A DNA stretch of 64,000 bases from Marchantia polymorpha subsp. ruderalis (GCA_037833965.1 AP031352.1:5560501-5624500), one strand, 5' to 3'; numbered from the stretch's first letter, positions 38,301 to 51,875 are shown. Notes: generated by a model not told the origin, from the sequence alone. A program made the numbers and translations.

Positions 38301-40292
38301 AGAAAGAAATACTTGATCAATTTAAGTGTTCAATAGATAATGAATTTCATTATTTTATAAACATAATAACAAAAAATAATTTTTTTATTTTCTGTAGTTT
38401 TTTTAATTTTCACAAAAATGAAAATAATATCCAGTAGTATATTGGAATAGATATATATACATCAATCACTACATGGAATGGAGATAATTCAATGTATTTA
38501 TCATTTTAACAATACATCAGGAGGTTAAAATTTGATAAAGGACATACATATGACAAATCTTCAGTGAATTTTCTTCACATATAGATATAGACAAAGTAAT
38601 AGATTTATCTCTATATCACATAAAACTTTTATATAACTATTGTACCCTATTTGGCTTTGGACCAACTTACTTCATAATTTCCAAAAAAGTTCGCAACATT
38701 TGACTAGATCGACTACCTGTAAATTATGTCAATTTCACATTTATGGACTATCTTTCTTCGGCCATGGACCGCTCACATTAATTTTCATAATAGTGCATCT
38801 TTCAGAGATACTAGTGGTGAAAGCTCGTTATTTTCAGATTACCACTTTTTAGCATACTTCGCTTTCTTGAAGATTCGTATCACATTGCGATCATCCAAAA
38901 ATTCACGTTTGTGTTTAACGTACGCCGTAATGACAGCAAATAAAATGGCATAAAACTTCTGTGTCAAGAATATATTATTGAAAACATAAGAAAATATCCA
39001 AAGCTCGAAATTGAAGTCGTTGTTGCTTACTCCATTTCCATTGAGGCAGAAGAGAAAATGGTCTGTACTTGGAAACCAACAGTCCATTTCACACTTGAGG
39101 GCTAAATTGCAACCAAAAAAGTAGACACATTTTATGCATTTAAACAACAAAATTCTCAGCAACGAGCAAACACGCCATTGAGCTTTACTACTGCATGGCT
39201 TCGTAAATTATTTACAGTGGTTTCGCCTCTACTAAAGAGCGAACAGTCGCATGTAGCTTCATCACCTTGACGACCTTCGTGCGCCTACGAGGACTAAAAT
39301 ATTATGTACATGGAACGGTGGCCTGTCAATCAGAGCTATCCGCTGCCTGCCAGCCCTTAGTTCATTCAAAGGAAGATGATCGGAGTTGGCATCCAGGGAA
39401 CCCAGATTCGCGGATTCCATCATAAAAGGCTGTGAAGAACACCCAAATGCGACCTGCGTGTCGGATCGATCACTACTGCGGTACTTCAGTCTCTGTTACA
39501 AAAAGAGGTGGAAGAAAGCAGCACCACTCACCTCTGTTACTCCATTTAGATCGAGAAAAATGTGATGTCGTCAGATGAACAAATTTCAAGAATATTTGAG
39601 CCCTGCAGGCTTCACTGTTGGACGAAGACAGCACTGAGGTTCTCACCACTATGGCTATGCTAAAAAATTTGTCCATGTCGCAAGGAAGAAAACATATGAA
39701 GATAGGCCATGCTGCTTCAGGGTCATGATCACAAATATGAAGTATTCTTACCGTGACTTGAGTCTTCACTGATCACTTTCAAGCTCGCCAACTCGAAGAA
39801 GACGACGATACTAATAACCGTCATCAACAACTCAGTCCGTCTTCTTAGATTCCTGTCAATTGACAAGTAACGTCAAGTTCCATCTTAAAACTCATCAAAA
39901 GTTGACCTTCTCCCTCTTTTGCTGGCGACCATGATTCTTCCAGGTCCTTCTTGTAAACTTCACAGGTGATGTAGCATTCATTCCTGCAAATTCTCCACAG
40001 AGAGCTGTGGCTGGCCATTTTATCACATTGATGTCGAAGACTCCAAAAACAGCTACACAAGGAAAACAACTCGGCTTCAAAAACTCAGGGAGTCGCCTTC
40101 TAGAGATATCTGATATAGGATCGCACCTTCACAAAGAGATTTGCATTGCAACACACGAGATTTTGCACACAAGCTACGAGGGTCCTTTTTTCTTCTTCTA
40201 CCTCGCTCGAAGCCAGCTTGGCCTGGAAAACCTTGTCTAGTTGAAAGTTGAAAAAAATAATCATGGGCTCTGAAGTCCTGAGAAGCTTCGTA
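35400..40292. other. AT-rich desert, then short GC-moderate stretch downstream of the channel gene
   Basis: 35.4-38.6 kb is very AT-rich with no open frame of note. A 107-codon minus-strand open frame (38839-39162, no ATG start) ends with a basic stretch FKKAKYAKKW and is unassigned. At about 39824 on the minus strand an ATG opens MTVISIVVFFELAS and reaches a GTAAGA donor. I could not settle its continuation, so it is not called. Confidence 0.5.
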
Positions 40293-43200
40293 TCATGATG
40301 GACGTCCTCTTACTTGCTTAGGGTTTCCAGCATTCTGAATATCATCCTCATCAACGACGTACACCTTATCCAGGTCTCCGATCAAATCGCAGCTCGAAAT
40401 TTCGCCGCCGTCTTGGTTCAATACCTTCTTACCGTGCTTGCCAAATTCGTGAAACGCCAAGTCCAGAAGTTCGTCGACGGTCGAGCACACCCATTCGACT
40501 TTTCCCAGAGTTCTCAGCTTACTGGGAGTCCATGGATGGTAGGGAAATATGGTCGCTCGCCTGCGGGGCAAGGGGTTCATGCGAGCAAAATGTGATTGCT
40601 CGATCGTCTGCCCAGAGAAGCCCACGGTCCTAGCTGGCAGTGTGCGGTACTTGGCAGCCAGGCCTTCGGATGACGTGTCGGAGAGATTACTGCCACGTCG
40701 ACCTGGACCTGCCACTCCCAGAGTGACCAGTCTTTCCAGGCGTCTCTCCGAAGCAGGCTGCCGTTCTATGGAGAGAGAAGACTCGGCCGATCGAATGGTT
40801 CGAGGAGATGTTGCTGTCGGTCGTGCTAGTCGAGGCGACGTTCCTGCAGATGATACCAGCCGTGGCGACGATTCTTTTGTTTCGACTAATTTCTGTGATT
40901 CCTGCCCATTACTGTCACTTTCGGCGGACTCTGCTGCCACACACACACACAACGCACATAACAAATCATCAGAACCTTGCCACCGTCGTCATTTTCCAAA
41001 CTGGTTCCAAGGAAAGCAGATTCTGCAGCTCGCTGCTCGTCGCTGCTTCTGGGCATGAATGGATTCTACCTTTCGCAGCAGCGGTCAATTTTCTCGTCCG
41101 CACAGTCGATTTCCAGTCGCTTATAGTTTTAACGAGATTCCGCTTCACCGCAGCCTCTTTCAATATGGGAATTATGGATGTCCGGTTATGCAGAACGGCT
41201 TCGTCTAATGGCGTCCTACCCCATCTGCTTCCACAGCCACAACCCAGTTAATTTTTCTTCTGACTAAGTGGCTACGCGTAGCGCTGCCCCGATTGTGGGA
41301 AGTTGTCAGGTGTAGGACATGTCTAGATGCCTGCCAGCACGTTCAGCCATTAAAGGAAGTTTCACGAGGAGGGCCACTGAACAGAAGACGAGGTGATGGG
41401 TGTTGGGACCTGAAACTGGAACTGGAACTGCAGGACTGACTTGGAGAGACAGAGAAACATCACACAGAGCAGCGAGCACCACCCTCGTGTGTCTGGCATA
41501 GAAAATGCGTACCTGTCCTGCGCAAAGACATCTGCTTCGGAATCAATCAACATTTTAGCGACCTGGAATGCACCCTCTGCTGCTGCCAAATGTAGGGCAG
41601 TGCGTTTATCGTAGTCTGTTGCGGATATTGACACGCCTGCTTCTATCAGACGGCGCAATAGCTCGTTATTTCCAGTCATTACTGTTTGACATAAGAAGCT
41701 GCCCGATTCTTTTAGATGTAGCTCGGCTCCATGGTCTAACAATATAGCTATAGTGCGATCATGCCCACCTTTCACTGCCTCTAACAGGGGTGTGCATCCA
41801 AATTTATCTGAATGCAAAGAGACACCAATGTCAGCAATGATCCAACATTCATCAGACGGCACGGATTGCTGTCCATAAATCTAATAATAACTCTCCGACA
41901 GATTCGTTCTTTCGAAGAGTAAATCTCTACAGTATCGAACATGCTGTGAGTTTGTGGAAGGCATGAGCAAAGTGTTGAACTCACAGTGATTTCTATTCTT
42001 AAACCGATGACACCACATGTGGTGTTGTGAAGATGTGAAAACTAGTTCAGCTGCAAGCTCTGATACGATGAGTGAAAATGAGGATAAAAGAGAGCGTGTG
42101 CCACGCACCTATGGCATTCAGATCAACACCTTCCCGAATAAGAAAATGTACAACGGCATCATAACCTTTTGATGCTGCCAAGTGCTGCAGAACCACGTGA
42201 AGTACTTGTTGAGATGGAAGGTACTAATGGCAAGGTTCTTGGAAGACAACTTGTTCAATCATCACGATGCTCAAAAAGATCTGCAGATGCTTGAAACATG
42301 CAAGACATACAGCAACATAATCCACAAAGGTAAATAAATGCAGGATGAAACATTGACTGAACCAGTCTGCCATCACAGCTTTGAAAACATCATAGGGATT
42401 TAGAAAGGTAATCGAAAGTATTCACCAAAGGAGTTCGGCCATCGTAGTCTGCCCTCGCAGTGACTGCACCAGCTTTGACGAGTTGCTTGAGTTGTGCTAT
42501 GTCACCTTGGAAAGCGGCATTATTCACCATCAGAGCTAATTCCGCTTGTTGCTTCGCAACCAAAAACGTGATCTCTGCGGCCAGCTGCCCAACTCGGGCA
42601 TCTGTGTCTTTCCACTGCCATGCAAGGAAGGGAATCATCAATCTGTTTCAAATTACACTTCATGCCCAGACTGAAGGTCCTCACGTCTTCATAAAAATGT
42701 AAGCAGGAGAAAGAAATATGAGAACGTATACAATATTTTCAGTCTGAACCTAACGACCCCTGACGGAAAAGGAAAACAGAAGAAACGTTTCACCCAAAAG
42801 CCATTCGTGAACTCATACAATGGTGTCATCTGATTATTCCTAGACCACCGAGAACACTTTCACTGATTTTTTACCTCCAAAAGATTGTTGATAAGTTTCC
42901 GGCCGTCATTGAAATAGATCTGCACTATGTGCGTGAAAGAATTTTTGTCCAGTCGCAGCAACCTGCAGAGCTCTACCACGCGCACTGTGAAAGGTTGTGG
43001 AATGTTGCATAATACTCCTACTTCTCCACAGATGCTTTCTGCATCCAGCTGTGCCACTACCTCCTCTGAACCATCCTCCGCTACTAAAACCTCCTCCTGA
43101 TGTTCATCGAGCATCATGTGTTACAATCCTAATGTGTTATCTATGCAGATCGTAACAAGTGACCATATGTATGACACAAATTAGTCTCAAAGGTTTATCA

Positions 43201-46200
43201 AAATGACGAGGGCAGCACCACAAGCAAAGTGTTAAGTGTAAAACTGGCGACCTGGCAGGCATGAATATTGCTGCAGCTTACGATCGAGACCTATGCCGTA
43301 CAGGGTTTCAGCCTTGAAGTTCGATGATTAGCCGTCACAGCAGAGCTCCATAGAAATATAGTACTTTCTAGATTATGATAATAACTGAATTATTTATCGA
43401 TCTCTTAAGTTTTCTTCTCGTGCTTCTCACCTACCGCATGACGGGGATCACAGCAGGGGACAGAGAAGACTGGTGAAAACTCATGGGCATATTGTTCGAC
43501 AGGAAGAAAAACTTACCAGAATTCCGTGAGCTACAATATAGAACTGATCAGAGGCGCCTCCTTGCTGTATAACAACTTCTCCGGGCAGAAAATGCTCCTC
43601 GATAACCTTTGCAACCTGTAGAAGTTAAAGGTGGGATATCAAGAATAGGTTACAGAACGAACAAACGTCCCGTTCTGGGACTTCACTTTGAGTGCGTAAA
43701 TACCCAAAAAAAGTGTGAGGTAGAGGGATATGAAACATCCACAGAGCTTTCAATTTCAGGTCTTGGACCTAGAATCTTATTCTTGCACAAACGCAGGATG
43801 TCTGGCGAGCCACTCACTATTTCACTGATAAATTCTGTTGAGCATCCTGCGAACAGTGGTACTTGTTCCACTATAGAGCTGTACAAAGTTTGTGATACCT
43901 GAAAAATGACAATCATAGGTTTTGATAAGTCAATCTGCAAAGGTGAAGCACTGCATACGACGGAAAAAGTCGTTCAAGATGAGCTTTCGTCAGGAAAAGG
44001 ACGCCAAAAACTTCATTACCTTCGATCGAATGGTCATGGGGAGGTAATCAACAACGCTGTCTTCTGACATCGTCCCAGTCTCGAATTGCAATCTAACGTG
44101 CTTCTTCATCTGTTGCCTTAGTTCCTTCGGCAAACCGTTTCGGTTCATGAATTTTATCAATGATGTCATTTTATCTCTAAATCTTTCTGTGCTCGAACCC
44201 TTAACTATCAAAGCTGTCATATTACCAATTAGATAAGCTCCCAAGATCATGTCAAAAGACACGAAGATCATAACAAAGATCATCTCTCTTGCATTGACAG
44301 CATGTATATCTCCATAACCTGGCAACACAACGTAAGAGGCAAATATCACCCCACATATCAGATACGTTAGCTTTGGCGAGGAGTGGATCTAAGATCACAT
44401 CACCAATCCGAATTTCTCGATGCACTAACATCTGACCACAACACTCTCAATACTGTATTACGTACAGAAAAACTCAAAGAAGCCGGTAAACAAAATCCTA
44501 GATTCTCTCCATGATATACGGTAGAATAAAAAACCTGGAAATTACTATTATATGTCAAAATACATCTGTCTGTCGTCTTCTTTTAATAAACTTTCTGTTG
44601 AAAACAAGTGCACAAGTACAACTGCTTGGAATTTACTGCGACATAGCTGAAACTAAGGCTTCAAAAATGATGAGGTGAACGTACCTACAGTGGCCATAGT
44701 AAGAATGGCCCAGTAAAGGGACGTAACATAACGCTTTCCGATATCAATGGCACGAAAATTCTCATAGGAATAACCTCCTAGCTGAAGACTTCCGATCCAT
44801 GTGTATTCTTCCTTCGACGGTGGAAGTGTGGTTGCAAGATAATAAAATATGCAGGCTGCAGTGTGCGTGCAATAAAATTCTACTGCCAAAAGTTTCACAA
44901 TACGGATGCCGAAGTAACTGATGCGAATGTCCTTCTCCATCTTACCGAAAAACTCATTCACCTTCCGCACTCTATAAAGACGAACCCAAACAAGATATCT
45001 GACTTCTTCCCTGCGACCTAAACCCTGCAGATGATGACGTTCATCAGATCGTCATGTTGTCCAAATCAGCTCTTGAGGTGTCGTTTGGAAAGATTCAATT
45101 GCTGTTCAATCTGTGCAGCGAAAGCGACACTGAATTGGGCGTTTCATCTGTTATTTCTATAGAGGTCAAACAAATCACCGAGCCCTGAGATTCCAAAGTG
45201 CACTGATGGAGCTAGTAACTTCCATCAGTGAAAGGAGTGGTGGAGACAGATCTTAAGCGACAGAATACCTTGTAAATAGTATCCCATGGAAAGCATCCCA
45301 GAACGTCCAGAATAAAGTCTGATTTGATGTAACTGCACCACCACAGATTCCACCTCATGAATATAACGATATCAACCAATCACAACGCTACCTGCTAGAG
45401 ACCCGAGCGCCTGCCATGTCCTACTTGATCAAGCAGAGAACTTAACTTCTGATTGAGCGAGTTTATAGTTTAAATACTCCCAGTCTCCTAATCCTGTGCT
45501 GAAGACAAGCAAGATTTGCTAAAAGGCTCAACAGGAGGTTCACAGGCGACACATTCCTCTTTGGCAATATCACCAGAAACGAGGGTCCTAAACACACTAC
45601 TTGACCTTCGGAGCATCATTGCCAAATAAATCTGCAACAAAAACTCGTCTGAATTTATTTTCTGGAACCAGCAATTTATCTGGATACTGTAAACTTTGAA
45701 TAGTATTCACCCATTGTCACAATCACAAACACTTACCGCTTCGCAATACTACGATGATCAACAACGAGCTTGTAAGTTTCTGAATCATTGTAAGCCAGAA
45801 AGAATTTGATGATGATATCTGCAACGAAGATAAACTGTATCGACATGTCTGCAATCCACAGATATCTTGGTAGACCTCGATAGAATCCAAACTCCAGAGG
45901 TGTGAACATGCTGGAGTAAGTAGATGCAAAGACGATAAACATCCACCAGATTTGAAATTTCCTGCAACAAGTAGGCGAGTTTGTTGGTCGGAAACATGCA
46001 AAACCTTCACATATGTCGTTACCTAAACCGTGAATTTCAGGAATGGAAAGCCTCATCTCACAGAAATAATAGGCTAGCAGAGCAATGTTCCTGTAAACTT
46101 TACACAACGAAACCAAACAAATCTCAACCACGGCCCAAGTATTGTAAACCCAAGTGGTGGTATTAGAATGAATTTGAAGATGACCTGCTGTCCGGAAGGA

Positions 46201-46372
46201 TGTAGTAATTTCCGAGGGGTAGACGTTCAAGGCTACGAAGCTTCGAGATCTTGTTCAGAGAGAACTCTTTAACGAACTTTCTGAGTCTCTTCCCTACCGA
46301 CGCATCCATATCGTCATCAAATCCCTGCAGTTCATACTCATTCTGGTCCTTATTACGCTTTGCGGAAACCAT
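40293..46372 (-). CDS. SKOR-like: SKOR/GORK-type outward-rectifying Shaker K+ channel
   Basis: Thirteen exons close in frame to 957 residues: 46372-46185, 45961-45737, 45332-45269, 45024-44685, 44318-44020, 43898-43818, 43615-43517, 43096-42875, 42614-42426, 42184-42109, 41807-41513, 41224-41070 and 40933-40293. Membrane domain: S1 about 66-88 (TPLEFGFYRGLP follows), S3 139-157, S4 with Arg168, 174, 177, 179 and Lys180, and pore TMATVGYGD (filter at 272-276). S6 contains DMILG, characteristic of outward rectifiers. A cyclic-nucleotide-binding domain (about 373-500) has the cassette GEVGVLCNIPQPFTVRV at 456-472. Five or so ankyrin repeats (about 515-735) follow, then a Ser/Arg-rich linker and a C-terminal KHA domain (about 868-941). 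The family forms tetrameric, depolarisation-activated K+ efflux channels of the plasma membrane. Arabidopsis SKOR and GORK are about 820-830 residues; the excess here is mainly the linker before KHA. The start ATG at 46372 is the first in frame and fits the family. Confidence 0.96.
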
Positions 46373-49300
46373 GATGAAAAGGCGCCAACTTCGATGGTCT
46401 CTTCACTTTCCGAGGCCAGTCGAAACCAGACTCTCCGAGAACGAGCGCTGTCAGCTGGTGGAATTACAAGCTTTGTAATTGGCACATCGGCAGCGCATCA
46501 GCATTACTACCTACGGCAGAAGAAAGTGCCAGTGAACAAATAAGTGAACCATTCCTAACCAACTCGACATCAGGGACACCCCTCTAGCAGCAGCTCGAGC
46601 CTCTCTTCTCCCGAGCAAGACCTGCTTCTCTGACCTCCCTGGCCGCTGTGAAGAGGTAAAACCTCGTGCCCTTTAGACTGGAACGAGGTAAAATCTTCAC
46701 TTTAATGGGCCACAATAGGCATAGCCTTCATTCTAGGTACAATCCGGGACGAATCGAAAGGGACTGGAGGCTGGGAATGAGGTTCTGTGAAGTGAATGTG
46801 GAGCAGAGAGACTGCATTCACCAAAGCCATTGAAACAATATCAGTTCTCAGATGTGCTAAAACTCATCGGACCTGCCCCAAGGGTCTGTTCTGCTAGCTA
46901 GCTAGCATGACCCCATCGCAGAGTTTGTTTCGAAGCTGAAGGTGCACGACACTTGAAGCTGATGAGACATGACAGGACCCATCAAGTCCAAACGAGCCAG
47001 AGCCATGAGAAGAAGCTCGAATGCAAACTTTAATTTTCACGACGTCTAATCTCTTGTAAGGATCCTAAACTTTACGAAAACCCATTCCTCCACCGATCTA
47101 ATTTTCTGTGTAAGCGCTAGGAAAACCACGACATCTCCATGCGCTTGAATTTCTACTGCAGTGCATGAATGTGCATGCCTCACGAAGCCTGATTCAGTGC
47201 AATGTGCAAGTTCTTACCGCAGTCCACGGGGATTCTGTTACACGAGAAATTCCACAACGACGGCGATTCCAACACACTAACAGAAGCGAGACCGACGTCC
47301 AGGACGTAACGTACTCAACGCACGACGTTCTGGAAAAGTCCCAAGGTTCAGGCCTACAGCACAAGGGCAGTATAGAAGTCAGAATGCAGGCAAGAAGTTG
47401 GACAGATTCATCGGCAGTGAGAACTCAGCGAGGAAATGCGGACAGTGAGTGCCCAGGACGACCATCCATTCCAAGTTCCGCCGGTATGAATCTACACGAG
47501 CAATAATTTGAGGGCACTAACGTACAAGCTCCTGGAAGAAGGTCCAACACCAAACCCCGAGAAGCTCTTCGTTCAATTGATTCCCAATTCTCAGAAGAAT
47601 AAGAATATACTAGTGTCTGCAATCGCAACAATCCATTCTACAGTCGAATTCCCTCAGAGCCCTTCCCTTCCCGTCCAGCGCAGCTGTCAGACGAGAAATG
47701 CGTTCGATGAATGAGCTCGCCGGACGACGAAAGGAAGCGGGGAGGCCAAAGAAGAGCGGACTCTGAGATTAAAAGCGGCGAGAGGGTCGTCCAGCTGCGA
47801 TCGTTCAGTCGATGCGATGAGACTTCGCGCTGCGCTCGCTTGCGGAAATTCCGCGCGCCGGGTGCCGACATCGGCCGACTGCGGGCGATCGAAATCGCCC
47901 GCCCTGGCCTGCACAGCGGACGAACCAGGAGGGCTGATGCGGGCGGGATCGTCCGACCGTTGTCACAGGCGCAAGTTTCGTCGAAAAGCAAAATTCCGTC
48001 TCCGGACGCTTACCGTCTTCTGGACTCCCCGTGCTCGGCTCAGGGTGCTCTGGGTACTCTGGGAGCTGTTGTGGTGAGAAATCGGGCCCACTCGATCGCA
48101 GACTCATGCATTCTCCGTCTGTCAGAAACACATTGCAGGCTGAAGTGGCTCGCGCTAGATGACTGTGAGTATCGTCGATTTGCAGCGCGGGGGTGGAGGG
48201 AACGAACGAGAGAAGGGAGCGAGTGGGACGTGGGAAGGGACCGCAAGCTGACGCTGATGCTGCAGCACAAAAGTGCACACGTCCAGGTGTAGGCTGTGGC
48301 GTGTGCGAGAGTCTTCTCCTGTCTTGCGTTGACGAAGGACGAGACGACGAGCAGGGCTTGCAGCGTTTACCGCACTCACCGTTTGCACACACCTGCTCAT
48401 GATGATGGTGCACGGAGAGAGACGGGGGATATGATTCGTGGCGGTCCTGGGAATGAATGAAGGGAGGGAGGCAGGGAGGGAGGGAGGTAGGGTGCATCTC
48501 GCGGACAAGACAAACGGACTCACTCACTCGCTCACTCGATCTCTCGCTCTCTCGATCGCTCACCTCAGTCCGAGTCCACGAGTGATTCTGTGTGTGGCTT
48601 TCCCCATCACCAGCACACGGAAAGGAGGGAATCCATCCGGCCTCTGTTGACGGGACGTCAGAGACGGACGATGGATGCCGATTCCCGTGTCGCTAGTGAG
48701 CGCAGATGCCAAATATTGTCTGTATCGAAGCGACCAGGCGATGGATCGCTGATGAGGAAGGGTGATGGGGATGGGGAGTTGAGCCCTGGACACGGCTCAG
48801 GCTCACACTCGTAGGTAGTCGAACGACACGAGGCCAACGCTGGAGCTGCAGCAGACTACCGGTACGAGATGGCTGCTGTCCCCATGTCAGACTCCGCATG
48901 CCTGATGCCTGCGGCCTGCAGCCTGCTGCTTGAATCTGAATCTTCAGGGATCTATTCCTGGTCCCAGGTTGTAGGGCATTATGTAGGCAGGCACGGAGAA
49001 ATTATCACCATCATTCTCATCATCATCACCATCATGCTACCGGATCATCGTATCGTATCTACGCTGTGCAAGTAAGTGCACAACTCAAGGATCGATCACT
49101 GCTCACACTCTCCTCGACTGCCAAACTCAGCCTCCTCGATTCGCTGCCCTCTTTGAGCTCGAGCTCCCAGAGCTCAAACCATCCCATCCGCTGCACTGTT
49201 GCGACCGAGCAGCCCAGCAAGCCATCTCCCTCTTACCTAAAAAGCTCCACCGGATTCGTTGTCCACCTACATACAGAACAGTTCCTCGTAGATCGACAAA

Positions 49301-49888
49301 ATCCCGACTCCCAGCACCGTGATGGATATTCGGCGAGTTGTGACCGCTAGAACATCCCTGGATTTCCTGCATCGTCTCTCTTGTGGCCTTGCCGAATCTG
49401 CATCTCTTCTTTTCTGGGACTCCCTCAGTTTTGGAATATTATTGTAGACGACTTGCTTTTCAATGTCCCCCGAGTAGATGGTTTTCCTTCCATATCCAGG
49501 ACATGCCATTAGAAGATACTGGCTGGGACCCTTGACAAATTCATCTCGAGCAATTTGGAAGATAACGATTACACCTCGCGGCTAGTCCGCCAGTACAGTG
49601 CAGTCCACGTACCAGGAGTCCAAGTCCGAGTAGCATGAGTTGACTTGACTTGAGTGGGGTCCTGCATAGGCGACGCTAGATCCTTGACTAACCGACTGAC
49701 TGACAGATCGTCTGAACTCGACAAAAGCAACGACTGCAAATCATAGCATCTCAAAGTTTTGATCCGCTGCAGCACTCACCGCTTTGTGCCTACAGCAGTA
49801 CCGAAGCTCTTCCTCGTCATCGAGCTGTGCTTTTCCAGCTCAGGAGACTGAGAGAATCTGCCCTTTGCTCGCTTGCTTGCCGTGGTTG
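46373..49888. promoter_or_regulatory. GC-rich 5' flank of the channel gene
   Basis: About 3.5 kb upstream of the channel start has no assignable gene. From 47.6 to 48.9 kb it is GC- and CpG-rich and open in several frames on both strands (193 codons plus, 252 codons minus). The predicted proteins are low-complexity Arg/Ser/Pro-rich and probably chance. The region may hold the promoter, 5' UTR and 5' UTR introns of the channel gene. It contains a G-rich tract at 48462-48492 and CT/CTCACT repeats. Confidence 0.4.
48462..48492 (+). repeat. GGGA-repeat tract with G-quadruplex potential
   Basis: Six closely spaced GGG runs (GGGAGGGAGGCAGGGAGGGA and onward) lie on the plus strand, about 2.1 kb upstream of the minus-strand channel start. 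Next to it (about 48519-48565) is a CTCACT/CTCTCG repeat-rich stretch. Confidence 0.8.
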
Positions 49889-50038
49889 GATAATAGTACC
49901 TGCGACTTAATATCAACTAGAAGGGGGCTTAATATCCGCTCCGAGCTCTGGGCCTTCTAGGGGGGATAATAGTACCTGAAACTTAATATCAAGTAAAAGG
50001 GGGGTCCTAATATCCGCTCCGAGCTTCGGGCCTTCTAG
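49889..50038. repeat. 76-base tandem duplication
   Basis: Copy 1 (49889-49960) and copy 2 (49965-50038) both begin GATAATAGTACCTG and end GGCCTTCTAG. They share CTTAATATC and TAATATCCGCTCCGAGCT and differ at a handful of positions plus small indels. The divergence suggests an old duplication and not an assembly artefact. Confidence 0.95.
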
Positions 50039-50293
50039 TTCCGCCAACGAAACGACAACCGGAGTTGTCGTTGCAGCGAACTCATCGCGACCGATGGAAA
50101 AGTTGCTTGTCCGCTGTGTATTCGCTGCCTCGGCCTCCTTGGCCTCCTGGCTAGCATGGTACAGGGCAACTGCACTGTGTGAATGACAACAGTCACAGTA
50201 CAGTACAGCACAGAGTGACATATCAGAATCAACCACGTGTGGGCAGTTGGACAGATCTTCGAGTCATACTGCCCTCGAGTAAAAGAAAGAGGA

Positions 50294-50311
50294 CTCTCTC
50301 TCTCTCTCTCT
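50294..50311. repeat. (CT)n microsatellite
   Basis: Nine CT dinucleotides in a row, in the far upstream region of the channel gene. Confidence 0.97.
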
Positions 50312-51875
50312 TATCCGGATCTGCAGCTTTGTTTCAAACCTACTATTGAGATTGTTTTATTGAGGCGTGCACGCTTCCGAACAGCATTGTCGACTTCGAG
50401 GTACACATGTCTGTATACGATGTAACGAAATGTTCTGAGGAAGCATCGACCAGGAATTGCATTGTAAAGTAGATTCGTCCAGACCCCAAACTTTGAACGT
50501 TGTAATTGTGCGATGGAGGATTGACAGAGGAACTCAGGCCCATAATTTTTCGGGATTCATGACTATTCTCGTCGCCAGGAGGCAAGGCGAGCATTGCATC
50601 GTCGACTGTTGAGACTCGAAGGTCCTTACCCTTCGTTTCAACTGGTTGCTTTTTCATTTCTATTCTACAGTACTCACTGAAGCTTCTTCCGCTTGCAATT
50701 AATGAGATGTAGTAGCAATTAGAAACAATCCATCTGCAGCTTTTACATATTATTAATGTTCCAACACTTGAGGTAAGTGATTCATGTTGAAGACAAAATG
50801 TACTCTTTTATGCTATCCATCATGAGACAAAACAGTTTGTGGTATCTAGTCAAATATTTTGCAAAAATGTGTTTACCACTGAAAAGAATGTTTCAAAAGT
50901 TTATCGACCAGTTTTCACATTCTCTACACTACATTCCAAGTTTGCACACGGCATGTACTGTTGAGAATCAACAATCTACGATTGTTATATTTTGTTCCGT
51001 CAAATTGATGAATATATTCTAGTGAACAGAACATCATAAGAAAAATTCTTTATGATATTTTATTTGGAAAAAAATGATTTTAAATATACACTTTTATTTC
51101 ATTTTTAATAATATGATTAGGAAATAGTAACGAATTGCAAATCTGATAAATATAATATTAATTATTGAACCGAAATCATTAAACAACCATCAAAATCTAA
51201 ATTTGAGATGTGAAAACAAAACTTTCCTCACTTCACTAGAATAAAATATTCAAATGAACTGAAAATTATAATAATTTCATCACGTTGTATATATATTCAT
51301 AAATTATGTTGGATCATATCAGAAAGAAATACTCAAGCATACAGAAAATCATTGACATAAAAATATATGGTTTACCATCGCAATTTACTTCCACAAGAAT
51401 AACAAATAAACTTCATTGTTAAAAATCTTAAATGGTTAATCTAGAACTTTGACTAGTTCTACTTTATAGTGATAGCATAACCTCGATCTTAATTAAAGCT
51501 AACTTATATAAGTTAAATCATACATAAATAAATCACTAATAATACTTTCCTTAACTCATGTTGTAAAGAAGTAAATTCCATATCTCTATATAACCATTAT
51601 ATACTCTATAAAAAGTTTTAAAAGAAACCTAACATATGATTTTCTTAAAGCTAGGACTAACAAGAATGAAGTTGTATCGAGAACATCATAGAATTAAAAT
51701 ATATATATAAGTGTAACATATTTGCTAGTAAATTTCACTTGCAATCTCATGCAAAATATGCAAGGTAGCACAAAGGTTGCATATCTTCTACCACTAGATT
51801 GGGATGACCCACCAAACCACTACAAACATCACTAAGTGAATGTAGTGGTAGCGAAGATCAGCATAGTTCATTTTC

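Noticed and set aside
38839..39162. 107-codon minus-strand open frame ending FKKAKYAKKW
   Set aside because: No ATG at its start, no family recognised, and neighbouring exons not found.
39740..39824. Possible minus-strand first exon starting MTVISIVVFFELAS with a GTAAGA donor
   Set aside because: Two competing continuations are both short or end in early stops, so no gene could be defined.
47711..48563. 193- and 252-codon open frames upstream of the channel
   Set aside because: High GC makes stops rare; the products are low-complexity and overlap on opposite strands.
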